Positions 35,489 to 45,868 of a DNA stretch of 64,000 bases are shown in pieces (the first letter of the stretch is position 1; each line of letters starts with the position of its first letter). The translations under genes were made by a program, and so were the position numbers. Source of the stretch: Chitinophagaceae bacterium BSSC1 (GTDB lineage Bacteria > Bacteroidota > Bacteroidia > Chitinophagales > Chitinophagaceae); NCBI GenBank assembly GCA_002256435.1, contig NKJC01000002.1:601996-665995 (forward strand). Reading direction: 5' to 3'. The notes beneath the pieces are model-generated. The model did no database searches and was not told the DNA's origin. It saw nothing but the letters and a program-made list of their open reading frames with translations.

Positions 35489-36787
35489 ATGAAACCAATC
35501 TTAGCAACCCTGTTAATGATGACCTTGCTACAAAACGCTTTTGCGCAATGGCCAATTTCATCTATAACAACAGATTTTGTCAAAAATGAAAGAAGGGAAA
35601 GCTTTAAGAAAAACTTGGACGAACAAGTCATCAACCACTGTTTCCAATTACCTGTAGATAGTAGTACTGAAAGCCAATACGAAGAAGCATGTTGGGCCAT
35701 TTCACAATTCTTAGTAAAAAGCCCATTGATAGAATCTGGATTTAAGAAACTCTTATTATCCTATGGCCATTTGGGTTTTCAAACAAAAAGAGCGGTACTT
35801 GAAGCTATTTATGCCACTTATCCAACCCAGTTCCAAAGTCAAATTGCTACTCTAAATGAAACAGAGTATGCGCCTAAACTTTTTGCCATGCAAACACTGT
35901 ATTTGCTTCGTGCAAATGCAGATGCCATAGCTACAAAAAAATATATTAAACAACTGATTCAGACATTCCCTGGTTACCAGCTAAACGATATTCTATCTGA
36001 ATTATACAAATACATTTTGAACCACCAATCTTTTACAGAGCTGGCCTTACCTGATTTAAATCAACTATTCCTTCATCAACAATTGCACCAATTAGTTACT
36101 ATTTATAGCTTTCAAAAATGGAATAGAGATTACCCTGGACTAGCCGCCTTACAACAAAGCGATGGCCATTTTTTAAGGGACAGTACTGGTCAAATTTTAC
36201 TCATTGATCAATTGGCAAGAGCCGGCTCTAACCTCCCCTATTTTATAACCAATGGCAATACACCACAAGGTGTTTATAGCATTACTGGTACTGAAGTATC
36301 TAAAAATCTATTTATTGGCCCCACACCTAATTTACAATTACTCATGCCATTTGAAGCCGATAGTGCTTATTGGCATATGGGGTATGATAGTAGCAAAGAT
36401 GCTTTAACTAATTATCTAGGATTACTTCCAAAAGACTGGGCAAATTATGAACCCATGCAGGAATCCTTTTATGCAGGCAAAGCAGGCAGATCAGAGATTC
36501 TGGCGCATGGCACTACTATTGACCCTGCATATTTTAAAGGATTCCCCTTCTATCCTATTTCTCCTACGCTGGGCTGTCTTTGTGCCAAAGAGATTTGGAA
36601 TATTTTCAATGGCAGCCTACAAGAAAGTCATCAACTACAATTGGCCAATGGTCTAGTGCAACAAAAAAAACAAAAAGGATTGTTGATGGTCATCAATATT
36701 GACAACCAAGCAGCACCAGTAGATGCATCCATGATCAGGTTAAAATTGGAAAATTTTGAACGCAAACACCTGAAGTTAGTACCATAA
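35489..36787 (+). CDS. Secreted protein with a C-terminal L,D-transpeptidase-like motif
   Basis: 432 residues. A signal peptide (about 1-19, ending NAFAQ) is followed by a helical region (about 20-205), then a beta-rich part with QGVYSITGTE and FYAGKAGRSEILAHGTTIDP leading to SPTLGCLCAKEIW. The order His-Gly ... Gly-Cys recalls the YkuD catalytic site (HGT then S-x-GC), with Thr-Leu-Gly-Cys here. Remodelling of peptidoglycan cross-links is inferred. I do not know this exact architecture. It is a single gene, divergent from the Ldh2 gene. Confidence 0.65.
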   Translation: MKPILATLLMMTLLQNAFAQWPISSITTDFVKNERRESFKKNLDEQVINHCFQLPVDSSTESQYEEACWAISQFLVKSPLIESGFKKLLLSYGHLGFQTKRAVLEAIYATYPTQFQSQIATLNETEYAPKLFAMQTLYLLRANADAIATKKYIKQLIQTFPGYQLNDILSELYKYILNHQSFTELALPDLNQLFLHQQLHQLVTIYSFQKWNRDYPGLAALQQSDGHFLRDSTGQILLIDQLARAGSNLPYFITNGNTPQGVYSITGTEVSKNLFIGPTPNLQLLMPFEADSAYWHMGYDSSKDALTNYLGLLPKDWANYEPMQESFYAGKAGRSEILAHGTTIDPAYFKGFPFYPISPTLGCLCAKEIWNIFNGSLQESHQLQLANGLVQQKKQKGLLMVINIDNQAAPVDASMIRLKLENFERKHLKLVP

Positions 36788-36853
36788 ACTAGGGATTTTA
36801 GTAAGGTAGTCAGCCTTAAATAAATTATTAAATATTTATATGTAAATAGTTTT

Positions 36854-36900
36854 TCCGTATTCGAAAACCTCAGAACCGTTGAAAAACGGGGGTACGGGAA
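36854..36900. repeat. Nested inverted repeats upstream of mnmA
   Basis: An outer pair TTCCGTA (36854-36860) and TACGGGAA (36893-36900) encloses CCGTT-GAAA-AACGG (36876-36889). It lies just upstream of the mnmA -7 box. It may be an operator or an RNA structure; the function is unknown. Confidence 0.5.
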
Positions 36901-36908
36901 TCTTGTGT

Positions 36909-36916
36909 TAATTTTG
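36909..36916 (+). promoter_or_regulatory. Candidate -7 box of the mnmA promoter
   Basis: TAATTTTG matches TAnnTTTG, 34 bases before the mnmA ATG. The -33 element is not evident at the normal distance. Confidence 0.5.
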
Positions 36917-36950
36917 CCAACTTGTTTCCATTGAAGTAAGTATTTAAACC

Positions 36951-38060
36951 ATGAGTAAAAAAGGGAAAGTGTTGGTGGCCATGAGTGGCGGTATAGATAG
37001 TACTGTAGCAGCGTTGATGCTGCACCATGAAGGCTATGAAGTAGTGGGAATTACCATGAAAACCTGGGACTATGCCAGCAGTGGCACAAGCACCAAAGAA
37101 ACGGGGTGTTGTAATATTGATTCATTTAATGATGCCAGACAGGCTGCAGTGCATCACGGCTTTCCACATTTTATCTTAGATATTAGGGAAGAGTTTGGTG
37201 ATTTTGTCATTGAAAACTTTGTTGAAGAATATATTGCCGGACGCACACCTAACCCCTGTGTTATGTGTAATACGCATATTAAATGGAGGGCCTTACTCAA
37301 AAGAGCCAATGCCATGGATTGTGAGTTTATTGCAACAGGACATTATGCCAAGATTCGCCAACATACCAATGACCGATATGTAATTAGCAAGGGTTTGGAC
37401 GAAACCAAGGACCAGAGTTATGTGCTTTGGGGTTTACAACAAGACTTGCTCAGCCGGACCATGTTACCATTGGGAGGTTTTCACAAATCAGAGATTCGCC
37501 AAATGGCCATTGATTTGGGCTACCCAGAACTTGCTAAAAAGAGCGAGAGCTATGAAATTTGTTTTGTTCCAGATAATGATTATCGTGGATTTCTAAAACG
37601 CAATGTTGAAGGGCTTGAAGAGCGCGTAAACGGAGGTTGGTTTGTTGATAAAACAGGAAAAAAATTAGGTCAACACAAGGGCTATCCTTTTTATACCATT
37701 GGACAAAGAAAAGGGTTGGATATTGCCATGGGCAGACCTATCTATGTTACGGCCATTGATCCAGATACAAATACCGTTGTACTGGGTGATGAGGTAGACC
37801 TAGAACAAAATGACCTAAAAGTGGGTAAAATGAATTGGGGTAAGTATCATGGTATTACGGATGGCATGGAAGCCATTGCCAAAATTCGTTACAAAGACAA
37901 GGGTGCATTAAGCAATCTTTACAATGAACCAGATGGCATTAGGGCTAGGTTTTATCAAAATGTAAAAGGAATTGCCCCAGGTCAAAGCGCTGTTTTTTAT
38001 GAAGGTGATGATGTGATTGGAGGAGGAATTATCCAACGCGGTGAACTAGTGCTTTCTTAA
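36951..38060 (+). CDS. mnmA: tRNA-specific 2-thiouridylase MnmA
   Basis: 369 residues. The PP-loop VAMSGGIDSTVAALML is near residue 8, the first catalytic Cys is in NPCVMCNTHIKW (about 100-111) and the second in SYEICFVPDNDYRGFL (about 200). The C-terminal RNA-binding barrel follows, with YTIGQRKGL. It puts sulfur on U34 of tRNA for Lys, Glu and Gln, so it acts on the tRNA-Gln(TTG) encoded at 12153. It ends 9 bp from the convergent rRNA methyltransferase gene. Confidence 0.97.
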   Translation: MSKKGKVLVAMSGGIDSTVAALMLHHEGYEVVGITMKTWDYASSGTSTKETGCCNIDSFNDARQAAVHHGFPHFILDIREEFGDFVIENFVEEYIAGRTPNPCVMCNTHIKWRALLKRANAMDCEFIATGHYAKIRQHTNDRYVISKGLDETKDQSYVLWGLQQDLLSRTMLPLGGFHKSEIRQMAIDLGYPELAKKSESYEICFVPDNDYRGFLKRNVEGLEERVNGGWFVDKTGKKLGQHKGYPFYTIGQRKGLDIAMGRPIYVTAIDPDTNTVVLGDEVDLEQNDLKVGKMNWGKYHGITDGMEAIAKIRYKDKGALSNLYNEPDGIRARFYQNVKGIAPGQSAVFYEGDDVIGGGIIQRGELVLS

Positions 38061-38069
38061 CCTTTAGCA

Positions 38070-39254
38070 TCAAGCATTTTTTTTGATTAAAGCAGCATAC
38101 ATAGTATCTGCCTTCATTCCGTATCCCTTAAGATATTGGGCCTCCATCAATTTTAGATGAGGATCTTGATTTAATAAAAAATCAAGGTTGGAATCATTTT
38201 CCGCTTGAAACACAGAACAGGTACTAAACAACAAATATCCCCCGGGAGCCAACAAGGGAATCACATTTTTAAGAATGGATTGCTGCAGTTTTGCAAATGT
38301 TGCAATGTTACTTTCTTTGAAAAAATACAATTGTTCAGGAGTCCTTCCCCAAGTACCACTTCCGCTACAGGGCACATCACAAAAGATGAAGTCAAACTTT
38401 TTTTGAGGCAGACTGGGCTTTTCAACAGAAAGGTCAGCTACTATAGGATGAAAATGTTGAATGCCTGCTCTTTGAAACCGATGAGACAAATTGTGTAGTA
38501 TACTAGACCTAATATCAGATACGGTAATGTCTAGATTACCCAAAATGTCTTGAGTTAAAATGGTTTTTCCACCACTAGCTGCGCAGCAATCCCAAAAAGC
38601 AATTCGTTTTTTCTGCTCAAAAGAAATTTGTTTTAATAGCTGCGCGATGCTTTGTGAACTGGCATCCTGCACTACTAATTCCTGATCCATGGCTACAATG
38701 CCTTCTAATTTGCTAGTACTAGGCAGGGCTAAACAATGCTCACTTAATTGCAAAAAAGGGATCTGTTGATCCGCAATTTTTTGAATCAGCTTTTTGTGAT
38801 GTCCGGGCCGAATCCTGATAAATAAATCAGGTTGTACAAATGCCGATTTTAAAAACCCAGATGGATCTATTTCCTTAGCTATTTGAGTAAGCCATGGAAA
38901 AACATGTTCCAATTGAAAGTCAGGAAAAGCCGTTTTCACAAATGCCAATCTTTCATCAATAGAATCAGACCATGCTTCTAACCAACTATGCTCAAACAAA
39001 ATGGACCAAGACCCAGGTTCCTTGCTTTGCAAAAAAATAGATACCCTAATTCTTTGGTCAGGGGGATGGTTTTTCAACGCATGCCCTAATCTGAAAAATG
39101 CATAACAAAAATGCGTGATATTTTTTCGGTCTTTGGAACCATATTTTTTGTTGGCAGCAAAATGATTTTTCAAATACGCCGCAAGCGGAACTACACCATC
39201 ATACGCATCAATGATTCCAATAGCAGTTTGAAGGTGTTGGTTCAAATAAGACAT
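38070..39254 (-). CDS. RsmB/NOP2-family RNA (cytosine-5) methyltransferase
   Basis: 394 residues. The SAM loop is DCCAASGGKTIL, the first catalytic Cys is in FCDVPCSGSGTWGR and the second in LFSTCSVFQAENDSNL; both Cys of the m5C mechanism are present. The N-terminal part (1-110) is a helical RNA-binding domain resembling a shortened NusB-like domain. The target is rRNA or tRNA. I avoid the name rsmB because several paralogues share these motifs. Confidence 0.88.
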   Translation of the reverse strand: MSYLNQHLQTAIGIIDAYDGVVPLAAYLKNHFAANKKYGSKDRKNITHFCYAFFRLGHALKNHPPDQRIRVSIFLQSKEPGSWSILFEHSWLEAWSDSIDERLAFVKTAFPDFQLEHVFPWLTQIAKEIDPSGFLKSAFVQPDLFIRIRPGHHKKLIQKIADQQIPFLQLSEHCLALPSTSKLEGIVAMDQELVVQDASSQSIAQLLKQISFEQKKRIAFWDCCAASGGKTILTQDILGNLDITVSDIRSSILHNLSHRFQRAGIQHFHPIVADLSVEKPSLPQKKFDFIFCDVPCSGSGTWGRTPEQLYFFKESNIATFAKLQQSILKNVIPLLAPGGYLLFSTCSVFQAENDSNLDFLLNQDPHLKLMEAQYLKGYGMKADTMYAALIKKNA

Positions 39255-39262
39255 AGATGGCT

Positions 39263-40492
39263 TTATAATTCCAATAGTGTTTTCACAGGGTCTTTACCCA
39301 TTAAAAGTAATTCAGGTTGTTCCAATAATTCTTTCACCCTTACTAAGAAACTCACCGATTCTCTTCCATCAATAATTCTATGGTCATAACTAAGCGCCAA
39401 ATACATCATAGGTCTAATCTGCACTTGACCATTCACCGCCATGGGTCTGTCTTGAATCTTGTGCATTCCCAAGATGGCACTTTGAGGAATATTGATAATG
39501 GGTGTACTCATCAAAGAACCAAATACACCTCCATTGGTAATGGTAAAAGTACCTCCCTGCAAGTCTTCTGCAGTAAGCTTACTATCCCTGGCTTTCCCAG
39601 CCAAAACAATCACTTCTTTTTCAATCTCAGCCATACTCAAACTCTCAACATTGCGAATCACGGGCACGGTTAATCCCCTTGGTGTACTCACTGCAATGCT
39701 AATATCGGCATAGTCATGATAGAGAATTTGATCCCCATCAATATAAGCATTCACAGAAGGCCATTCGCCAAGGGCGATGGAGCAGGCTTTGGCAAAAAAG
39801 CTCATGAACCCAAGATTCACACCATGACTTTCTTTAAACTTGTCTTTAAATTGTTTGCGGATCTCCATGATTCTGCCCATATCCACTTCATTAAAAGTGG
39901 TGAGCATGGCAGTTGTATTCTTAGACTCCACCAACCTTCTACTAATGGTTTTGCGCAAACTGCTCATTTTCTCTTGGCGGGTATTCCTACTATATAAGTC
40001 AACACCTGCAAAAGCTTTTTTACCTGGATGGTTCAAAGCTTCTAACACGTCTTGCTTCATAATTTTTCCACCTACACCAGATGCTTGAATATTATTGGGA
40101 TCAACTTTCTTATCTGCAATGATGGCAGAAGCAACCGGTGTAGCTTTTATATCATTAGAAATAGCCATTACAGGGGCTTGACTGGTTGATGCAGCTTTGC
40201 TGGCAGCAGGAGCCGCTACTGGAGCAGCGGCTTCTTCAACGGGCGTTTCTGGCTTAACAGCGGTCTCGTCAATTTTTGCCATCACATCTCCAATAAGTAT
40301 TGTATCTCCTTCAGCTGCCAATTGCATCAGGGTTCCTGCTTTTTCAGCGTTTACTTCAAAAGTGGCTTTTTCACTTTCTAATTCAGCAATCACTTCATCT
40401 CTTTCAACGTAGGCACCTTCTTTCTTGGTCCATTTTAACAAAGTGACTTCGTTAATGGACTCGCCAATGGCGGGAACTTTTATTTCAATCAT
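39263..40492 (-). CDS. sucB: 2-oxoglutarate dehydrogenase E2, dihydrolipoamide succinyltransferase
   Basis: 409 residues from the ATG at 40492 ([16 protein letters not shown]); the open frame continues to 40696, but that part overlaps sucA and is junk. Lipoyl domain 1-75 with Lys42 in [10 protein letters not shown], an Ala/Pro linker at about 80-120, the E3/E1-binding domain ([21 protein letters not shown], then GKIMKQDV), then the catalytic domain with [13 protein letters not shown] at the end. It follows sucA with a 23-bp gap and forms the TCA-cycle complex with it; E3 (lpd) is elsewhere. Confidence 0.96.
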   Translation of the reverse strand: MIEIKVPAIGESINEVTLLKWTKKEGAYVERDEVIAELESEKATFEVNAEKAGTLMQLAAEGDTILIGDVMAKIDETAVKPETPVEEAAAPVAAPAASKAASTSQAPVMAISNDIKATPVASAIIADKKVDPNNIQASGVGGKIMKQDVLEALNHPGKKAFAGVDLYSRNTRQEKMSSLRKTISRRLVESKNTTAMLTTFNEVDMGRIMEIRKQFKDKFKESHGVNLGFMSFFAKACSIALGEWPSVNAYIDGDQILYHDYADISIAVSTPRGLTVPVIRNVESLSMAEIEKEVIVLAGKARDSKLTAEDLQGGTFTITNGGVFGSLMSTPIINIPQSAILGMHKIQDRPMAVNGQVQIRPMMYLALSYDHRIIDGRESVSFLVRVKELLEQPELLLMGKDPVKTLLEL

Positions 40493-40515
40493 GGGTATAT
40501 ATCTTTTCTTGAATA

Positions 40516-43245
40516 TTAAATAGTAAATGCTGTTTCTATAATCTCTGCCTGTTCTTTGGCGTGTACTTTTGCATAACCTGTAGCAGTAGCTGCGCTTGCA
40601 TTTCTTCCAATAACCCCGTAATTGATGGTTTTCAGGTTCATTTGTAAGAAAGAAGCTGCACCCATATTCAATGGCTCTTCTTGCACCCAGAACCAAGTTG
40701 CCTTATTGTATTTTTGATACAGTTCATCTAATTGTTGGTAGGGTAAAGGATAAATCTGTTCTAATCTAACAATGGCTATATCCTGTCTATTTTCCTTGGC
40801 CTGCTTTTCTGCTAATTCAAAATAGAGTTTACCAGTACAGAACAACACTTTTTTAACGGCATCTGCAGATGCAACAAAAGCATCATCAATTAATTCTTTG
40901 AATCCTCCATTTGTAAAATCTGATACAGGACTATAACTTCCAGTATAACGCAGATTGGCTTTGGGTGAAAAATTAATCAACGGCTTACGGAAAGACCAAG
41001 CCAATTGTCTGCGCAAGGCATGGAACAAATTGGCAGATGTGGTGATATTGGTAATTACCATATTCAATTCAGCACACATTTGCAAAAAGCGCTCCATTCT
41101 GGCACTGCTATGTTCAGGCCCCTGGCCCTCATAGCCATGAGGTAATAACATAACCAAGCCGTTCATACGTTGCCATTTTTGTTCTCCTGCGGCAATAAAT
41201 TGGTCAATCATGGTTTGTGCTCCATTAGAAAAATCGCCAAACTGTGCTTCCCATAATACCAATGCGTCTGGATTGGCTAAGGCATAGCCATATTCAAATC
41301 CAAGTACACCGTATTCGCTTAACAAGGAATTATAAATTCTAAATTTTTGCTGGTCTTCTTGAAAATGGTTTAATCGATTATACCCTTTGTTGGTTTCTTC
41401 ATCCCTAATCACAGCGTGACGGTGAGAGAAAGTTCCTCTTTGCACATCCTGTCCACTCATGCGCACCAATTTATGGTTGATCAGCAAAGAACCATAGGCT
41501 AACAATTCACCAGTAGCCCAATCTATTTTGTTTTCGGTATCTAATAGTTTTACTTTTTCCTGAAGTAGTTTCTCTACTTTTTTCAAAGGTTTGAAATTAG
41601 CAGGCCACTGCATCAATGCTTGAAACATACTACGCAATTCAGTTTCTGAAATAGCTGTATCAGGAGAATGAATAAAATCTGTTTCATTTGCTTTTCTCAA
41701 GCTCTTCCAAACCAGTTCAGGGGGTTGATATTTATAGGGTAAGGGGTTCTGCTTAATTTCATCCAAACGCTCCTGCAAATCGGCCCAGAATTTCTTTTCC
41801 ATTTCTTTGGCTAATTCCCTTGCATCCGGTTCCCCATTTTCTATTAAGTGTTGGGTATAGATCTCCCTTGGGTTCTGGTGTTTGTCAATAAGCGCATACA
41901 ATTGTGGCTGTGTGTACTTGGGGTCATCTCCTTCATTGTGTCCGTGTTTTCTATAACATACCATGTCAAGAAATATATCGCTATTAAATTCTTGACGGTA
42001 CCTAGTGGCTATTTCTGCACATTTAACAACGGCTTCTGCATCATCTCCATTCACATGCAAAACAGGTGCTTGAACCATGGCTGCTACAGAAGTACAATAA
42101 TCTGCACTTCTTGCATCGTCAAAATCAGTGGTAAATCCAATCTGGTTATTAATCACAAAATGAATGGTACCTCCAGTATAATAACCACGAAGATTACTCA
42201 TTTGCAAAACTTCATAGACCACCCCTTGTCCTGCAACGGAGGCATCGCCATGAATTAAGATGGGCAAGATTTTATCAAAATCACTTTCATATAAAACATC
42301 GGCCTTAGCCCTAGCAAAACCCACTACCACGGGATCAACCGCTTCTAAATGCGATGGATTGGGCATGAGTTTCAAATGAATTTCTTTGTTGTCCAATGTT
42401 TGCACTTCACTACCATAACCCATATGGTATTTTACGTCTCCGCTTCCCATGGTTTGGTCAATGGTGGCAGTACCTTCAAATTCACTAAAAATTTGCTCGT
42501 AGGTTTTGCCCATAATATTGGCCAACACATTCAGCCTTCCTCTATGCGCCATTCCAATGACTACTTCTTGTACTTGGTGATTGGCAGCAGTATTAATGAT
42601 GGCATCTAGTGCGGCAATGGTGGTTTCTCCTCCTTCCAGTGAAAACCTTTTCTGGCCAATATATTTGGTATGCAAGAATTTCTCAAACATCACACCCTGG
42701 TTTAACTTTTCCAGAATGCGTTTTTTCTTTTCAATAGCAACTGGTTGAGCAAATTTTTGCTCCATTTCTGCGGTTAACCAGTCAATCTTTTTTTGATCAC
42801 TAATATATTTAAACTCTATACCTACGTGGTTAGCATAGCAATTTTGAAGATGCGCTAGAATTTTTCTTAAGGAAACAGCACCCAATCCAATTAGATTACC
42901 TGCTTGGTAAACATTGTCTAAATCGGCATCAGTAAGACCAAAAAAAGCAAGATCAAGGTTGGCTCCCCTATCTTTTCTGGTACGAATGGGATTGGTTTTG
43001 GCCAATAAATGACCTTTATTACGATAGCCTAAAATAAGGCGATACACTTTAATCTCCTTCATCCAATCAATTGAACCAGATTGATTATCAGCAACTTGTG
43101 CTGATCCTTGGGCAATTGCAAAATCAAAGCCTTCAAAGAATTTTTTCAAATCCGGATCAATGGATTGAGGATCTTTTACAAAGTCTTGGTACAGGCTTTC
43201 TATATAGGCCGGGTGAGAATTGGTGATAAACGAAAAGTCCTTCAT
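40516..43245 (-). CDS. sucA: 2-oxoglutarate dehydrogenase E1 component
   Basis: 909 residues. [19 protein letters not shown] at the start is the family's helix that contacts E2/E3. [55 protein letters not shown] and [11 protein letters not shown] are ThDP and substrate motifs; the C-terminal half has [23 protein letters not shown] and [15 protein letters not shown] WFWVQEEP. It decarboxylates 2-oxoglutarate in the TCA cycle. It heads the sucA-sucB operon. Confidence 0.98.
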   Translation of the reverse strand: MKDFSFITNSHPAYIESLYQDFVKDPQSIDPDLKKFFEGFDFAIAQGSAQVADNQSGSIDWMKEIKVYRLILGYRNKGHLLAKTNPIRTRKDRGANLDLAFFGLTDADLDNVYQAGNLIGLGAVSLRKILAHLQNCYANHVGIEFKYISDQKKIDWLTAEMEQKFAQPVAIEKKKRILEKLNQGVMFEKFLHTKYIGQKRFSLEGGETTIAALDAIINTAANHQVQEVVIGMAHRGRLNVLANIMGKTYEQIFSEFEGTATIDQTMGSGDVKYHMGYGSEVQTLDNKEIHLKLMPNPSHLEAVDPVVVGFARAKADVLYESDFDKILPILIHGDASVAGQGVVYEVLQMSNLRGYYTGGTIHFVINNQIGFTTDFDDARSADYCTSVAAMVQAPVLHVNGDDAEAVVKCAEIATRYRQEFNSDIFLDMVCYRKHGHNEGDDPKYTQPQLYALIDKHQNPREIYTQHLIENGEPDARELAKEMEKKFWADLQERLDEIKQNPLPYKYQPPELVWKSLRKANETDFIHSPDTAISETELRSMFQALMQWPANFKPLKKVEKLLQEKVKLLDTENKIDWATGELLAYGSLLINHKLVRMSGQDVQRGTFSHRHAVIRDEETNKGYNRLNHFQEDQQKFRIYNSLLSEYGVLGFEYGYALANPDALVLWEAQFGDFSNGAQTMIDQFIAAGEQKWQRMNGLVMLLPHGYEGQGPEHSSARMERFLQMCAELNMVITNITTSANLFHALRRQLAWSFRKPLINFSPKANLRYTGSYSPVSDFTNGGFKELIDDAFVASADAVKKVLFCTGKLYFELAEKQAKENRQDIAIVRLEQIYPLPYQQLDELYQKYNKATWFWVQEEPLNMGAASFLQMNLKTINYGVIGRNASAATATGYAKVHAKEQAEIIETAFTI

Positions 43246-43418
43246 AGGATATGTAAAACAACTTTAGTGGGGAATGGTTGGCAAATATCGGTCATAGATT
43301 CAAGAAAAAAAGCCAAACTTTGCAGGGGAACAAAGCAGGTAATCATCTAAAAAAATCAAAAAAATGGGGTTTCCTCTATTTTTTGGCTATTTAATTTTAA
43401 ATTCCCGATGAAAGCCCT

Positions 43419-43426
43419 TACCTTTG
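43419..43426 (+). promoter_or_regulatory. -7 box of the rpsT promoter
   Basis: TACCTTTG matches TAnnTTTG, 21 bases before the rpsT ATG. No good -33 element is seen. Confidence 0.5.
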
Positions 43427-43447
43427 CCGTCCTGAAAAAAATAGAAC

Positions 43448-43705
43448 ATGGCAAACCATTCAGCTACAAAGAAAGATGTGAGACAAGCTGCTAAGCGTCG
43501 CGATAGCAACCGTTATTATGGTAAAACTACCCGTAACGCTATCCGTGACCTGAAGGCAAATACCGACGTAAAAGTTTACGGCGAGCAATTACCTGATGTT
43601 ATCTCTCAAATTGACAAGTTGGCAAAACGTGGCATCATCCACAAGAACAAAGCAGCCAATTTGAAAAGCAAGCTTGCAAAAAAAGCGAACGTTACTGCTG
43701 CTTAA
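43448..43705 (+). CDS. rpsT: 30S ribosomal protein bS20
   Basis: 85 residues, MANHSATKKDVRQAAKRRD, all helical and basic, with the typical IDKLAKRGIIHKNKAANLKSKL C-terminal part. It stabilises 16S rRNA helices during 30S assembly. It is a single-gene unit with its own promoter and terminator. Confidence 0.97.
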   Translation: MANHSATKKDVRQAAKRRDSNRYYGKTTRNAIRDLKANTDVKVYGEQLPDVISQIDKLAKRGIIHKNKAANLKSKLAKKANVTAA

Positions 43706-43730
43706 TTTAGCAGTTTAAATAAGCTTACCG

Positions 43731-43760
43731 GCCATCCTGAACCATCGGGATGGCTTTTTT
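43731..43760 (+). terminator. Terminator of rpsT
   Basis: GCCATCCTGA-ACCA-TCGGGATGGC with one T-G pair (T43737/G43748), followed by TTTTTT. It lies 25 bases past the stop. Confidence 0.9.
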
Positions 43761-43771
43761 GTGCCCATACC

Positions 43772-45148
43772 CTAGTCATTTGATTGTGGAAGCACCACTG
43801 TAAATCGGTTATTATTGCTTGATGGACTTTGGTATTCAATTCTAGCATGGTGGGCTATTAAGATTCTCACAACAATTGAAAGCCCCAAACCAAAACCCTT
43901 AGTATTGGCATTAATGGCATTTTTACCCCTAAAAAAAGGTTCCATCACCATTTGCGCTTCATCAGCTGACAAGGTTTGTCCCATATTTTCTACCATCACT
44001 AACACTTGCTCATTTAAAGCAGACATTAACACAGAGATTTTTTTGTCCGAAGAATATACGTATGCATTTTTTAGCAAATTCAAGAAGGCTGATTTTAGCA
44101 AAGCATCATTCCCTTTAACTATAAAAGCTTTGTCTGACTCTGGCATTTCTTTAAACCCAATATTTACCTGAGCGTCTGGGTACATTTGCATTAACTGACT
44201 AGTTGCTTCAACCACCAATTCATCAATCCTGATTTCTGGCCATTCTTTTTGAAACTGCAATTGTTCATATTGAGACAAGGCTAACAAAGAATTGGTTAAG
44301 GCTATTAAGTATTGTTGGTCTTCTTTTAAAGAAGCTAATAATATTCGATATTGATCAGCATTTAACTGGTGGTTTAATGCAGATTCAGTTTGGGATAACA
44401 TAATGGCCAATGGGGTTCTAAGCTCATGCGATGCTTGCTGAACAAAACTCCTTTGAAATTCAAAACCCCTACTCAAACGATCCATCATAGCATTAAAACT
44501 AGCTGCCACTGCATTCATTTCAGGATAATTCTTGATAGGCTGTAACCTGCCTTTTAAGCTTTGAATTGTGGTCTGTTTAATTTGATCCGTCCAAGCTATT
44601 AATGGCTTAAAAGCCTGCTGTACAAAGAAAAAAGAAAATAGCCAGGTTACACACATTCCCCCAGCAAATACAATAGACAAAATCAATTTGAGATTTTGCA
44701 ATTTGCTATACCCATATAAGTCATAGGCATTGGAAAGGGTAAATAGTTTTGTATCTGCTGTATAAGATGCTACGTATTGATAATCCCCTATTTTGAATCT
44801 GTACACGCCAGACTTTAACAACCTAGCTCTTAGCGATGGATCAAGGATAATATTGGTGGAATCAGGTAATTTATGAATCAATTTCCCACTAAAATTAAAC
44901 ACCGCTAACCGTTCTGATGGCAAAGAATTGGTGCGAACACCTGAAAGCAATCTTGAGATGGCTGCCTTATCTGGATCTTTTATTTGAGAAACAATATCGT
45001 GGTATAAACGCCCCTCAGACTCAACCCGTTTAAAGAATTCCTCTTCACGATAATTAAAATACAAGTAATAAATGGTGAGCGAAGAAATAGCCAATATAGT
45101 GGCAACAAAAACACTAAAAATCAAGGCAAATCTGAGCTTTAAATTCAT
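43772..45148 (-). CDS. Sensor histidine kinase
   Basis: 458 residues. TM1 is at about 7-29, a periplasmic sensing part at about 30-165, TM2 at about 170-190, then HAMP, HisKA with FVQQASHELRTPLAIM (phospho-acceptor His in the H-box) and HATPase_c with LLKNAYVYSS (N-box) and GFGLGLSIV (G-box). It is the partner of the response regulator whose gene precedes it by 9 bp. The signal is unknown; the periplasmic region contains no recognised domain. Confidence 0.93.
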   Translation of the reverse strand: MNLKLRFALIFSVFVATILAISSLTIYYLYFNYREEEFFKRVESEGRLYHDIVSQIKDPDKAAISRLLSGVRTNSLPSERLAVFNFSGKLIHKLPDSTNIILDPSLRARLLKSGVYRFKIGDYQYVASYTADTKLFTLSNAYDLYGYSKLQNLKLILSIVFAGGMCVTWLFSFFFVQQAFKPLIAWTDQIKQTTIQSLKGRLQPIKNYPEMNAVAASFNAMMDRLSRGFEFQRSFVQQASHELRTPLAIMLSQTESALNHQLNADQYRILLASLKEDQQYLIALTNSLLALSQYEQLQFQKEWPEIRIDELVVEATSQLMQMYPDAQVNIGFKEMPESDKAFIVKGNDALLKSAFLNLLKNAYVYSSDKKISVLMSALNEQVLVMVENMGQTLSADEAQMVMEPFFRGKNAINANTKGFGLGLSIVVRILIAHHARIEYQSPSSNNNRFTVVLPQSND

Positions 45149-45157
45149 ACCAATTAT

Positions 45158-45838
45158 TTACTTGATATAATATCCAAAGCCGGGTTTGGTATGAATTAAT
45201 TTATTCTCAAAGGGCTTGTCCAATTTATTTCTCAGGAAGCTTATATAGACTTCAATGGTATTGGTTCCTGTGTCAAAGCTTAAGTCCCAAACCTTTTCTA
45301 AAATTTCTTGCTTAGAAATTACTTTACCCCTATTTCTAGCCAATAAAACCAAGAGTGTGAATTCCTTGGCAGTAAGGTTTACGGTTACACCCGAACGAAC
45401 AACCGTCTTATTTCTAAAATCAATAATCAAATCGTCTAAAATAATTTTCACGTCTTCGTCTTTCAGGTCTGATCTTTTCAAAAAGACTTTTACCCTAGCA
45501 AATAATTCATCAAAGTGGAAGGGCTTTACAATATAATCGTCAGCACCTAAATTAAAGGCTTCTACCTTGTCCCTGATTTCACCCAAAGCGCTTAGCACAA
45601 TAATAGGAATGCTTTTTTTCAAAGCCCTAAATTCCTTGCACAAGACAAAACCATTTTTATAGGGAATATTGATGTCCATCAATACCAATGCATAGTTGAA
45701 TTGTTTGAAAAATTGTTCAGCAACCAAACCATCCGCCGCTAAATCAACTTTGTAACCTTGACGAACCAACTCATCTAAAATTACCTTACCTAATTTGGGT
45801 TCATCCTCTATCAATAAGATCCTATTGCCAATTTCCAT
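45158..45838 (-). CDS. OmpR-family response regulator
   Basis: 226 residues from the ATG at 45838 (MEIGNRILLIEDEPKLG); an upstream start at 45862 is possible. The receiver domain has the acidic EDE pocket, phospho-acceptor Asp in YALVLMDINIPYKNG, conserved Ser/Thr in IVLSALGE and Lys in YIVKPFHFDEL. The winged-helix output domain at about 130-226 contains LTAKEFTLLVLLARNRGKVISK and TNTIEVYISFLRNKLD. It probably regulates envelope functions with the adjacent kinase. It is divergent from the M14 peptidase gene, only 30 bp from its start. Confidence 0.95.
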   Translation of the reverse strand: MEIGNRILLIEDEPKLGKVILDELVRQGYKVDLAADGLVAEQFFKQFNYALVLMDINIPYKNGFVLCKEFRALKKSIPIIVLSALGEIRDKVEAFNLGADDYIVKPFHFDELFARVKVFLKRSDLKDEDVKIILDDLIIDFRNKTVVRSGVTVNLTAKEFTLLVLLARNRGKVISKQEILEKVWDLSFDTGTNTIEVYISFLRNKLDKPFENKLIHTKPGFGYYIK

Positions 45839-45868
45839 TATATTGAATAAAATTTCAACCATAAAGTA

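Noticed and set aside
40493..40696. N-terminal extension of sucB
   Set aside because: The extra 68 residues overlap sucA and lack family similarity; the lipoyl domain starts at [12 protein letters not shown].
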